Assembly (NCBI GenBank): GCA_964627795.1
Contig: CAZVLF010000009.1
Span: 1 to 64,000, forward strand
DNA from: CANDYO01 sp964627795
Lineage (GTDB): Bacteria > Pseudomonadota > Alphaproteobacteria > Rickettsiales > CANDYO01
Length of the DNA: 64,000 bases
Direction: 5' to 3'
Below the pieces are notes generated by a model, which saw only the letters and a list, made by a program, of their open reading frames with translations, ran no database searches and was not told the DNA's origin. Positions 37,901 to 45,248 of the stretch are shown piece after piece. Numbering within the stretch: position 1 is the first letter of the stretch; each line of letters starts with the position of its first letter. Both the position numbers and the translations under genes were made by a program.

Positions 37901-40368
37901 TTTTAGGAGGAACTTACCTTTATCACATAGTAAATTATTATGATACTTTGGCAGATAGAACTTTATTCTTACAGGGATTTCCTTATGACCAAGAAGTGTT
38001 CTTACCACTTATAAGGCACAAAACAGAAATAGTTAATAATTGCAATAACATAATAGCTAAATGCCAAGATACCACTATCTTTGAGCAAGCTAACGAACTT
38101 AATGCTTATACTGAAGATGAATGGAGAAATAGTAAATATAGTGGTTTTAAGCCAATTGCTTATGACATAACTTATTTTGCCCATAATTTTATCAACCCTA
38201 ACTTAAATGTTAATGCTACTTTAAAAATGGCTCTTGGAGCACAGATGGCCGTTGATAAGGAAAAAATACTAAACCATAGTAAAAATTATTATCAAAAAAT
38301 ATTTGCTGAATTTAATACCACTTTTCCAAGGCAGGATTTTTTCTTAGAAAAACTTTGGGATGAAGTATTTGAGTTAGAAGACAAGAATTTATCTATTAAA
38401 CTTAAGGAGACAAATACTTACATGAGAAATTATTATTACAATGAATTTACTAAAGCGGACAATCTAGATCAAATGTCACTTATTTTAGATAATTTAGTAG
38501 AAGATATTAATAGCTTTAAAAATGAAAGAATGATGGTTATTGCCAGTTATAAAAATAAAATTAATGTGGTGAAAATTCTTTTAAGTTTAGGAGTTAGTCC
38601 GAATTCAAAAAATGACAATGGCATTACTTCCTTACATGCAGCTGTTACTAAAAATAATAAAGAAATAGTAAAATTATTACTTGATAATAAAGCGGATGTA
38701 AACCAAAGATCAGAAGATAAATTAGCTCTAAGTACAGCCATATTAAATGGTAATTTAGAGCTTGCTCAAATACTTCTTGATGCTGGTAGTGAATTAGGAC
38801 TTGATGAATATGATTCAGCTGTTATGGCAGCTGATATTGTTAAAAATAAAAGTCCAACTCATCAAGAAATTTATCAAATAATTAAGGGTAAATATAATTA
38901 TTCACTACCTTCTTTACAAAAAGAATATGAATCTTTTAAAGATAAAGAAGTTGAAGTAGTAATTTCAAGATATAATGAAGATATCTCTTGGGCATTTGAG
39001 GAGTTTCCGTGGCAGAAAGTTTATTTATATAATAAAGGAGATGATAATCTTCCTGCGTTACCTAAGAATTTTGAAGTTAATAAACTAGATAATGTTGGCC
39101 GTGAGTCTCATACTTATCTTCATCATATTTTAACTCATTATGATAACTTACCTGATAGAATTTTATTTGTTCAAGGAAGTCCTTACGACCATGAAGTATA
39201 TTTACCTTTAATGAAGAGCTTATATAGTAATCAAACCAAATGTAACAATATTATTGCTAAATGCTTTAGTGCACCTTTAAAACTGATGCAATTACAGTTT
39301 GATTTAACCAATTGGAGTGATTCTAAGTGGAATGATATAGTATTAAATAACCAAACTCTTTATGACTTTAGCAAAATATATACAGGAATAAAATATTCTG
39401 AAGATGCACAAGTTAATATGGTTTTTGGAGCTCAATTTGCTTTAGATAAGGAAAAAATTCTTTGTCAACATCCAAGCTATTATCAAAAATTATATAATGC
39501 TCTAATGATTAAACATCCACTAGAAGTGCATCATATTGAAAGAACATGGGATTTATTTTTTCAATGTAAAAAGACCCTTGGTATTGAAAAAAAAGGGATA
39601 GATAAAATACCGCCAATTTTTATAATTAACTTGCCTTCTTCAGAAAATAGGCGTGAAAAAATTAAAGAGCAACTAGATAAATTTGCTCTTAATTATAGTT
39701 TTTTTGAAGCGACAGATGGTTATAAAATAAAAATAACAGATTTAGCAACAGGGGATAGTTTTACGGGATTAGATATTAAAAATAATAAAAATAAGTTTGG
39801 CTATCAATCTACATATAAAATTACTTGTGATCCAAGTGATGTCAACCCCTTTGAGTTTAAATATAGCGAGATCTTAAAAGATTGGAATGATCCTATAACA
39901 GCAGGAGAGCTAGGAATATGGTGTAGTTATTTAAGATTATATAAAAAAATAAATGATGAAAAAATTGAAGACGCGATCATTTTTGAGGATGATATAATTA
40001 TAAAATCTGAAAATTTTGATAAAGAGCTTTCTAATTTTATAAAACATGTGCCTAAAGATTATGACATGGCATTTTTGGATTTAAATTTACATAAAGGGCA
40101 GCAGTTTCAACTAACTGATAATCCTTATATTAATAAATTTTCTCCAGATGCAAGAGCTTGGGGAATGTATGCAGCTCTATGCAGTAATAAAATGACTAAC
40201 AAATTATTGTCCATAGAAACATATTCTCAAAGAATAGATAATTATATATGGGATTTAGCAAACCAACAGAATAATATAGATTTTTATGTCTCTTCGTTTG
40301 ATTCCGTTGGGGTGGAAATAAATGGAAGCATAATTTGTGAAATGGGGCGCGGATATTTAGGATGTTAA
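31963..40368 (+). CDS. Giant multi-glycosyltransferase/ankyrin/DUF3431 protein (putative effector)
   Basis: About 2801 residues from ATG 31963, preferred over 31930 because AAAGGTGG precedes it and the sequence then begins like the internal modules. Order: three GT32/TcdB-like sugar transferase modules (~1-320, 461-776, 887-1206), each with SD[LI]xR and a DxD site (DLD 162-164, DLD 619-621, DFD 1048-1050); ankyrin repeats after each (~326-430, 789-870, 1219-1495); then three DUF3431-like domains (~1543-1745, 1930-2135, 2330-2535) alternating with ankyrins (~1756-1895, 2187-2297); finally a GT25-like domain (~2551-2801) with FEDDIII. There is no signal peptide or membrane helix. Ankyrins plus toxin-like DxD transferases suggest a host-modifying effector; this is inference. 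It could instead build a surface glycan. The C-terminal domain is duplicated in the next gene. Confidence 0.85.
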   Translation: MNLGCYETEEEEIFLQEGIDYFQKNKFFLDEYAEKIKLINENGVIKRIPLITHQVYLTNIIKPKELDAISIRKTVQSLELLNNLEKDFKHYIWVSKTEIIPQEITIIKGVELHYIEELNSTLIGEKLTQILAEEYLDSSAFAKASDLIRYAALFLYGGMYRDLDYEIYKPKEFLKLLSHFDFVGGKEFDDHEPVYIGSALIASIPGHPILYKAMELLVRNLSEDLDILPEYLKYPCDKINQQIYQTGPAVITTAFYLSANQEGYNDLLLPPNILYNWEYAKATTPDSKCHVKGKIVEQNPNTIGADMFCGGWHKNNTRFYYSKNVNIYLYFAAQDGDLQMAIRSINDGADVNKIFSPTQVTPLYIAAQNGHIEIVKLLVEKGADLDITQPNGATALYAAVVQKHTLIAKILIMSGSSLSINNDKGERLLQKTIDLGDSELINLIKDKVIYLKSKPKAINIDCYSILNEEVYFQENIDFVTQNSTLTLDFFEKSTNIDRYSTIQKNRIPNISHQIYLTTLNAPKPLSSLQLKKIITNIERLKEVNKDWKFNFWTNNADSIPLTIKNITNVELRLIEELRDETLYRFAEELVNSADIPSFTGASDLIRYTVLKKFGGVYYDLDYEFYNTKKLLELMNSFNLLAGKEFDQEYAQIGNSLISSIPEHTIINQTIDWIKRNFDSNQVLPDYLKFACTNYNKVMFRNGPSVFSLAVYKGANLNGNIDFIAMSSKVFFNIDYAHATTLDSPCSKPGQPATLINKVGSLEIETIGADMLCGGWTPPEYFNPIFYSEKISSYLYIAAQDGDYESVTSYIAYGADVNKIFSPTQVTPLYISVQNGHVEVAKKLIGAGASIWAKSPKGDSIIKAAYLSKNIEMIELIKNEHKKALDSTELGCFQGDIEDVFIQENFNYIEENKKLVDDARKNYSNIKKYISLNKNPIELITQQIYFSFNSKPIDKMLIEKTKTTLERLNEQDLEWKHIFWTNNLSIIPEEIKEIRGVEVHLIDELQDSDYFPLLKSSLKRAEQDKTYLTQASDIARLLILYEQGGVYRDFDNEIYRAQDLIDMLKAYNFVGGKERHSEVSYIGNAFLAANMKHPIIEAALKEFIKRNFNETHEFLPLYLKYPCNHSVKVIYETGSPVITLAYFKAANQNGNVDIVMPGNVFYNVEYAWSTTPLSKCYKPNNEVQLDNIIDGELVKTIGSDLFCGSWHSLKLIEYPENKDIYLYLAAQNGELADVERLLNEGANPNSLRVNSASPLAVAVQNGHLEIVKLLVENGGKVNFSGDGFTPLYRAIQEENYEITEYLISKGADTEIIQANGLSMLFYAVYKNLPKIVKILLQSGAKTDFIFRGETAEEYAIRNKLDLIEKEFLIQKFFTSVLEMKIDEVAKYLQMGVEINSTHNFNATALYYATRNEDIELVKFLLQKGADVNLSIIGGDTPLYMAASKGSLEIVKILVAAGADLEAKVDGVNTALFIATHFQHKEVVQYLLECGANILNVGQYPIMSVQEFNKQKSKEDAEINRMIVAKYLETLPNTLKEFNYTNNRSFEVVVARYEEDISWLLKEFPNEKITIYNKGASEIADLPDNIKVIRLPNVGRESHTYLTHIINNYDNLTDRTLFIQGYPYEHPLSLPLASYKNLTQARCRNIIALCHDVRSIEDMEKDLNTQISVNYPYLKNSQSFTQFVRDFIDENINKDYLLPTVNGAQFALDKEIILRNNKDFYKKLLIPLAITHPLEGYYFERTWDLIFKQNVIDANINDIMFHASWNGDLETVKNSIRLGADINSQHTSNATALYAAAKRNHLDIVLYLLGKGADLELAINGGATPLHAAVLNGNTKIVELLLEAGANPEAKFGNHVVLNGAIQNKRVEEVKLLLKHGARIIIDEYYTPMMSAGYNKNVSPENEEIFQIIMEHYWSIVEEYHKNNSIKSNKNFEVVVVRYKEDLSWLNKEFPNEKIVIYNKGPDDLINLPHNAEVRKIENLGFLGGTYLYHIVNYYDTLADRTLFLQGFPYDQEVFLPLIRHKTEIVNNCNNIIAKCQDTTIFEQANELNAYTEDEWRNSKYSGFKPIAYDITYFAHNFINPNLNVNATLKMALGAQMAVDKEKILNHSKNYYQKIFAEFNTTFPRQDFFLEKLWDEVFELEDKNLSIKLKETNTYMRNYYYNEFTKADNLDQMSLILDNLVEDINSFKNERMMVIASYKNKINVVKILLSLGVSPNSKNDNGITSLHAAVTKNNKEIVKLLLDNKADVNQRSEDKLALSTAILNGNLELAQILLDAGSELGLDEYDSAVMAADIVKNKSPTHQEIYQIIKGKYNYSLPSLQKEYESFKDKEVEVVISRYNEDISWAFEEFPWQKVYLYNKGDDNLPALPKNFEVNKLDNVGRESHTYLHHILTHYDNLPDRILFVQGSPYDHEVYLPLMKSLYSNQTKCNNIIAKCFSAPLKLMQLQFDLTNWSDSKWNDIVLNNQTLYDFSKIYTGIKYSEDAQVNMVFGAQFALDKEKILCQHPSYYQKLYNALMIKHPLEVHHIERTWDLFFQCKKTLGIEKKGIDKIPPIFIINLPSSENRREKIKEQLDKFALNYSFFEATDGYKIKITDLATGDSFTGLDIKNNKNKFGYQSTYKITCDPSDVNPFEFKYSEILKDWNDPITAGELGIWCSYLRLYKKINDEKIEDAIIFEDDIIIKSENFDKELSNFIKHVPKDYDMAFLDLNLHKGQQFQLTDNPYINKFSPDARAWGMYAALCSNKMTNKLLSIETYSQRIDNYIWDLANQQNNIDFYVSSFDSVGVEINGSIICEMGRGYLGC
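39637..40110 (+). repeat. Duplicated GT25 segment, copy 1
   Basis: Positions 39637-40110 match 40521-40994 base for base as far as I can read (offset 884). Beyond both ends the two copies diverge. The repeat covers most of the GT25 domain. Confidence 0.9.
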
Positions 40369-40490
40369 ATATTAATATAAATATAATTTTGTTTAAAGCA
40401 AAATAGTTAAGTGTTCAAGTTAACTTAATGAAATAAATAGAGCTTATTTGCAATAAAAAAGCAATAAGTATAACAAAAAGGAGACAAATT

Positions 40491-41258
40491 ATGGCAATGA
40501 TTTTCATTGTTAATTTACCATCTTCAGAAAATAGGCGTGAAAAAATTAAAGAGCAACTAGATAAATTTGCTCTTAATTATAGTTTTTTTGAAGCGACAGA
40601 TGGTTATAAAATAAAAATAACAGATTTAGCAACAGGGGATAGTTTTACGGGATTAGATATTAAAAATAATAAAAATAAGTTTGGCTATCAATCTACATAT
40701 AAAATTACTTGTGATCCAAGTGATGTCAACCCCTTTGAGTTTAAATATAGCGAGATCTTAAAAGATTGGAATGATCCTATAACAGCAGGAGAGCTAGGAA
40801 TATGGTGTAGTTATTTAAGATTATATAAAAAAATAAATGATGAAAAAATTGAAGACGCGATCATTTTTGAGGATGATATAATTATAAAATCTGAAAATTT
40901 TGATAAAGAGCTTTCTAATTTTATAAAACATGTGCCTAAAGATTATGACATGGCATTTTTGGATTTAAATTTACATAAAGGGCAGCAGTTTCAATTAGCT
41001 GATAATCCTTATATTAATAAATTTTCTCAGGATGCAAAAGCTTGGGGAAATTATGCTATTCTTTATAGTAAGAAGATTATTGAAAAATTATTGTCTATAG
41101 ATACTTATTCTCAAAGAATAGATAATTATATATGGGACTTAGCTAATCAGCAAGACAATGAAAATTTTTATGTTTCAGCTGTAGATTTTATAGGAGTAGT
41201 AATAGAAGGAAGTATAATTTGTGAAATGGGAAGATATTATTCAGGATCTTGCAGTTAA
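40491..41258 (+). CDS. GT25-family glycosyltransferase (standalone copy)
   Basis: 255 residues, a family 25 (LPS biosynthesis-type) glycosyltransferase. The N-terminus MIFIVNLPSSENRREKIKEQ is the family start, ITAGELGIWCSYLRLYKKI is the conserved middle, and IIFEDDIII the acidic metal/sugar site. About 158 residues are identical to the C-terminal domain of the preceding giant protein; the last ~80 residues differ. A GGAG ribosome-binding site precedes the ATG. It may act on the same acceptor as the giant enzyme, either host glycans or bacterial lipopolysaccharide-like glycans. Confidence 0.85.
   Translation: MAMIFIVNLPSSENRREKIKEQLDKFALNYSFFEATDGYKIKITDLATGDSFTGLDIKNNKNKFGYQSTYKITCDPSDVNPFEFKYSEILKDWNDPITAGELGIWCSYLRLYKKINDEKIEDAIIFEDDIIIKSENFDKELSNFIKHVPKDYDMAFLDLNLHKGQQFQLADNPYINKFSQDAKAWGNYAILYSKKIIEKLLSIDTYSQRIDNYIWDLANQQDNENFYVSAVDFIGVVIEGSIICEMGRYYSGSCS
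40521..40994 (+). repeat. Duplicated GT25 segment, copy 2
   Basis: Partner of 39637-40110. The first mismatches after the identical block are at about 40995 (CTAACT in copy 1 versus TTAGCT in copy 2). Confidence 0.9.
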
Positions 41259-41290
41259 TTAAAAGAAAAATTTGTTTACAGGAAATAATT

Positions 41291-43144
41291 ATGAAAAACA
41301 ATAGCAACTATGAGATCAGTTTAATTGCCTATGCTGAAGCTGGAATGTTTGAACTGGTAAAAAAAATAATAAAGTATGTGAATATCAATTATCAGTCGAG
41401 TGATATGATGGGCGCAACAGCACTTTATATGGCTGTACAAAATAATCACATTGAAATAGTAAAAATTTTGCTTGATCATGGGGCTGATACTGAGATTAAA
41501 ACTTATTCAGGTGTAACTACTTTACATAGAGCAGTGCAAGATAATAATATAGAAATATTAAAAATGCTCCTTCAATATGGTGCCAACCCAAATGTAATTA
41601 ATAATAAAGGGTTATCTGCCTTATATATTGCTGAATATTTGAAATATTACCAAGCAGTAGAGTTATTAATTGATTATGGGGTTAATTTAAAAAATTCTAT
41701 TTATGGAATAGATAAATTAGAAGAGGCTTTATATAAAGGGGATTTTATTCAGGCAAATAGACTTTTAAATGCAGGAGCTATATTAGCTGTTGATAAAAGG
41801 CATCCAACTTTGCCTTTAATTGCAAAAGATTTTTACACTTTGTATTTATATAAACAGCAAAATGAGATATCAAATACTTGTAATTCTAATATAAATGAAA
41901 ATTTAATTTTAGCAGTTCGTAAGCAGGAAAAAGAGTTAGTTAAGAATATTATTTTACAAGGTGCAGATGTAAATTATGCTGATAAATATGGCAAAACTGC
42001 TTTAATATTTGCAGTTGAAAATAATGCTCATGATACTTTATGTTTATTACTGGAAGAGGGCGCTAATCCAAATTTATTAACTAACCAAGGTTATTCAGCT
42101 TTAACTATTGCTGCTTATTTAGGTAATAATATTATTTTACAAACTTTGTTAAATAAAGGAGCAGATCCTAATCTTAAGCAGGCAAGGTCTCCTCTATTTG
42201 CAGCCGTGTTTAAAGGTAATTTAGAAGCAGTGCAAATTTTATTTGAGGCAGGAATTAGTTTAGTCTCAAATAGAAAAAACCCAATATTTACGGCCCTTTC
42301 ACTCCATCATCCTAAATATGGTAAGTCTCCAGAGCTTCATAACCTTATTATGAATAAATATTTTGAGAACTTAGCTTTATTTACAAAAGATAAATTAGAT
42401 ATTCAAGAAGATAAGTTTGAAGTAGTGGTGGTGAGGTATGATGAAGACTTACATTGGGTTGAAAAGGAATTTGGAAATAGTATTAAAGTTAGTATCTATA
42501 ATAAAGGTCAACATGATTTAGATTATTTACCGAGTAGTTACAATGTTATTGATACTCCAAATATAGGTTATTTAGGAGGGACGTACTTACAGCATATTGT
42601 AGAGAATTATCCTAACTTTGCTGATAGGGTGCTTTTCTTGCAAGGTTGGCCATATGATTCAGTTTTACTAACATTACCAATGATAAAATATAGTTATACC
42701 AATGAAACAACCTGCTTAAATATTATCGGAAATTGTATGAAATCTTCAATATCAAAAGAAGATGACTACTTAAATAATATTGATTGGGAAAATAGTAAGT
42801 ATATTAACTTCCTCTCAAAAAATTATGGGATGAAATCTTATGCCCAAAATTTTGTTAATAAGTCTATTGATAATAGTGAAGAAATTTTTTGCCCTTACGC
42901 TGCTCTTTTTGCGGTAGAAAAAAATAAAATATTAGCTAACAACTTAAGTTATTACTCTGAAAGGTTGCCATTATTTGTAGAAAAATATCCTATGGTGGAT
43001 CATTTTCAAGAACGCTTATGGGATCTTGATTTTTATGATCAAAATAATCCACTATCTGTTTATAATATAAGCAGTTCTTCTGAAATTTTTGAATTAGGAG
43101 ATATGTTCTTTGCTGGATACTCACTTATAAAAGATTTATTTTAA
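41291..43144 (+). CDS. Ankyrin-repeat protein with C-terminal DUF3431-like domain
   Basis: 617 residues from ATG 41291, which has an AGGAAA site. The upstream in-frame start at 41249 would overlap the GT25 gene and add unrelated residues. Residues ~1-365 hold about nine ankyrin repeats (for example GATALYMAVQNNHIEIVKIL). Residues ~376-600 form a DUF3431-like domain: FEVVVVRYDEDLHWVEKEF, IYNKG, NIGYLGGTYLQHIVENY, FLQGWPYD. It resembles the second such domain of the giant protein (FLGGTYL), not the GRESHTYL type. No secretion signal is visible. Third gene of the cluster, probably of related function; the DUF3431 activity is unknown. Confidence 0.83.
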   Translation: MKNNSNYEISLIAYAEAGMFELVKKIIKYVNINYQSSDMMGATALYMAVQNNHIEIVKILLDHGADTEIKTYSGVTTLHRAVQDNNIEILKMLLQYGANPNVINNKGLSALYIAEYLKYYQAVELLIDYGVNLKNSIYGIDKLEEALYKGDFIQANRLLNAGAILAVDKRHPTLPLIAKDFYTLYLYKQQNEISNTCNSNINENLILAVRKQEKELVKNIILQGADVNYADKYGKTALIFAVENNAHDTLCLLLEEGANPNLLTNQGYSALTIAAYLGNNIILQTLLNKGADPNLKQARSPLFAAVFKGNLEAVQILFEAGISLVSNRKNPIFTALSLHHPKYGKSPELHNLIMNKYFENLALFTKDKLDIQEDKFEVVVVRYDEDLHWVEKEFGNSIKVSIYNKGQHDLDYLPSSYNVIDTPNIGYLGGTYLQHIVENYPNFADRVLFLQGWPYDSVLLTLPMIKYSYTNETTCLNIIGNCMKSSISKEDDYLNNIDWENSKYINFLSKNYGMKSYAQNFVNKSIDNSEEIFCPYAALFAVEKNKILANNLSYYSERLPLFVEKYPMVDHFQERLWDLDFYDQNNPLSVYNISSSSEIFELGDMFFAGYSLIKDLF

Positions 43145-43255
43145 TTAAATTTATTGGGATATTAATCTTTTCTTAAGAGATGAAAGCTAAGCTTAAATGA
43201 TAACTAGAAATTATTTCTAGCTATTTAAATGAATTTTAAAGCAAAGGAGAAGAAA

Positions 43256-43774
43256 ATGGATTTAATGAAGGAATTTAATAATTTTTTATCATCAATAAGG
43301 CCAAAAGATGATTATATTGGTACTGCAAAAAATGAGGCTATCAAATTTGCTATATATGAAGGTATTAGAAGCGGTATAACTTATGTTTATAAAAACTTTT
43401 TTTCTACCCGTTCTAAAGCAGAAGATACTTTAACTAAGATTGCTAAAACTGCCCAAGCTCTTATTCCAGATGGAAAACTTGATGATAGTATTGGTAAATT
43501 TATAGAAATTAGCTCTAAAGTGGGATTAGAAAATTACTCAAAGCAAATGGTTAACGATTGTGCTAATCAAGAAAAGATAGATTATGACAATGCAAAAAAT
43601 ATTCTTCATTGCTTGAAACAAGCAATAAAAGAAGATAGCGGAGCTGAAATGATGATGAGGTTTATCGGCTGCCATCCAATGACACCAGTAGAAGCATTTG
43701 GAATTATGAGTAAAGCAACTGACTTTGCACAATGTCTTGGTGGAGAATTAAAAGAAACATTTGATGACAACTAA
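43256..43774 (+). CDS. Hypothetical protein
   Basis: 172 residues from ATG 43256, chosen because AAAGGAGAAG precedes it; an in-frame ATG at 43229 has no such site. Predicted mostly helical, no membrane segment or signal peptide. Features include NEAIKFAIYEGIRSGITYVY near residue 24 and a Cys/His-containing stretch FIGCHPMTPVEAFGIM near 138. No family is recognised. It follows the glycosyltransferase cluster and ends at a strong terminator, so it could be the last gene of that unit or independent. Confidence 0.7.
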   Translation: MDLMKEFNNFLSSIRPKDDYIGTAKNEAIKFAIYEGIRSGITYVYKNFFSTRSKAEDTLTKIAKTAQALIPDGKLDDSIGKFIEISSKVGLENYSKQMVNDCANQEKIDYDNAKNILHCLKQAIKEDSGAEMMMRFIGCHPMTPVEAFGIMSKATDFAQCLGGELKETFDDN

Positions 43775-43785
43775 AAATATTTAAT

Positions 43786-43821
43786 ATAAGGCTCTTTATA
43801 TTTAAGGGCCTTATTTTTTTA
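43786..43821 (+). terminator. Rho-independent terminator
   Basis: ATAAGGC (43786-43792) pairs with GCCTTAT (43808-43814), with further pairing inside the loop, followed directly by a run of Ts. It ends the plus-strand cluster and lies just beyond the 3' end of minus-strand ccmC. Confidence 0.8.
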
Positions 43822-44538
43822 AGAACTTAATTTACGTATCATATCTCTTTTATTTTTGCTAATTAAAATATTTTTTTTAAGAATTAGCATTAGGTTCACT
43901 AAATAAAATAATGCAAAAGAAAAAAACATTATCATCAAGGGCTTTAACATAGATGAATGTATGCTTGGTCCTCCAAGTCTAAAAACACTTGCAGGTTGAT
44001 GTAAACTATTCCATAAATTAACCGAAAATTTAACAATTGGAACGTTAATAAATCCTACAATAGCTAAAGCTGCAGGAGCTTTATTATTCTTCAATTGATT
44101 AGAGATTTTAACTAAGGCAAGATATCCAGCGTAAAAAAAGAATAAAATTAACATGGATGTAAGCCTGGCATCCCAAACCCACCATGTACCCCAGATAGGT
44201 TTTCCCCAAAATGATCCTGTTACTAAGGTTATTAAGCAAAATAAAGTGCCAATTGAAGCAGAAGATTTGCTTATTAAATCAAACATTGGATTATGCCAAA
44301 CTAGAAAAATAAAACTTGAAACAGCCATTAGAGAATAAATACCTAGTGATAACCAAGCGCTGGGCACGTGAACATACATTATTCTTACATATTCTCCTTG
44401 TTGATAATCAGCAGGAGAGTTAAAAAAACTGTAATAAACTCCAAAACTAAAAAAAATGATCATTAGAAAAAAAATAGGACTAAGATATTTTTCTATAAAA
44501 TTTAGAGTATTAGATGGGGTTAAATATTCTTTTATCAT
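43819..44538 (-). CDS. ccmC: Heme exporter CcmC
   Basis: 239 residues, the heme-handling membrane subunit of the cytochrome c maturation system I. About six hydrophobic helices. The tryptophan-rich heme-binding WWD motif is WGTWWVWDARLTSMLILFF near residue 115, and the flanking histidines lie in YVHVPSAWLSL and in the SLHQPASV loop. CcmC loads heme onto CcmE in the periplasm. The start overlaps the pgeF stop by four bases (ATGA). Other ccm genes are not in the window, the usual scattered state in Rickettsiales. Confidence 0.92.
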   Translation of the reverse strand: MIKEYLTPSNTLNFIEKYLSPIFFLMIIFFSFGVYYSFFNSPADYQQGEYVRIMYVHVPSAWLSLGIYSLMAVSSFIFLVWHNPMFDLISKSSASIGTLFCLITLVTGSFWGKPIWGTWWVWDARLTSMLILFFFYAGYLALVKISNQLKNNKAPAALAIVGFINVPIVKFSVNLWNSLHQPASVFRLGGPSIHSSMLKPLMIMFFSFALFYLVNLMLILKKNILISKNKRDMIRKLSS

Positions 44539-45248
44539 TCTATCATTATTACCGAAATAATATTTCCCATAGGATCCAACGGATTATGAGTTGTTCTTCT
44601 ATAACTAAAATAATTTTCTTTATCTGTATAAGTATTTTTCTCAGTATCAAAAATATTTGTAACATTTTCTTTCTTAAGCTTTTCTTTTACATAACCTGGC
44701 AGGTCAAATAAAAAATTATGTTTATTGAGGCATGACATAAAAAATTTTTTGTTATTTTTGTTTTCTTCAATAAAATTATTAAAAAAGTTAATATCCACTT
44801 CATAACTTTCTTGTCTGATACAGGGCCCAATTATGGCTTCTATTTTTCTTGCCCCCATTTCTTTCATTTTAGTTATTGTTCTATTTATTAGATCAGACCT
44901 TGCTCCTTTCCACCCAGCATGAACTGCCGAAATTATTTTATTTTCTTCATCTACAAATAAAATTGGTACACAATCAGCTGTATATACCCCAATAGCTACT
45001 TTAGGAATGTTAGTTACTTGAGAATCCGCCGTTACTCTAGTTGAATTATAATTAGTTATCACCACTTTATTAGTATGTTCTTGATTAACAAGATGTATTT
45101 TTTCACAGCCGAATATTTGAGAAATAAGAGCATTATTTTTTTCATTTTCTGGGTTCTCAATTTTATATGAATGAGATCCAGGGGCTTTGCGTGAAAAAAA
45201 ACCATATTTAATTCCTTGAGGTGAAAATCTCTCATGCGTTATAAACAT
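44535..45248 (-). CDS. pgeF: Peptidoglycan editing factor PgeF (laccase-domain, YfiH family)
   Basis: 237 residues of the multicopper-oxidase-like/YfiH family, a purine nucleoside-processing fold. E. coli PgeF prevents misincorporation of the wrong amino acid into peptidoglycan precursors. Metal-site motifs are intact: NQEHTNKV with His, YTADCVPILFVD with Cys, SAVHAGWKGA with His, and IGPCI. Gene order gltX-pgeF-ccmC with short overlaps (10 and 4 bases) indicates an operon. Confidence 0.9.
   Translation of the reverse strand: MFITHERFSPQGIKYGFFSRKAPGSHSYKIENPENEKNNALISQIFGCEKIHLVNQEHTNKVVITNYNSTRVTADSQVTNIPKVAIGVYTADCVPILFVDEENKIISAVHAGWKGARSDLINRTITKMKEMGARKIEAIIGPCIRQESYEVDINFFNNFIEENKNNKKFFMSCLNKHNFLFDLPGYVKEKLKKENVTNIFDTEKNTYTDKENYFSYRRTTHNPLDPMGNIISVIMIE

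Noticed and set aside
43204..43220. Palindrome CTAGAAATTATTTCTAG as a terminator before the 172-residue gene
   Set aside because: The loop is only three bases, the stem is pure weak pairing plus one GC, and no T-run follows. Probably chance in AT-rich DNA.
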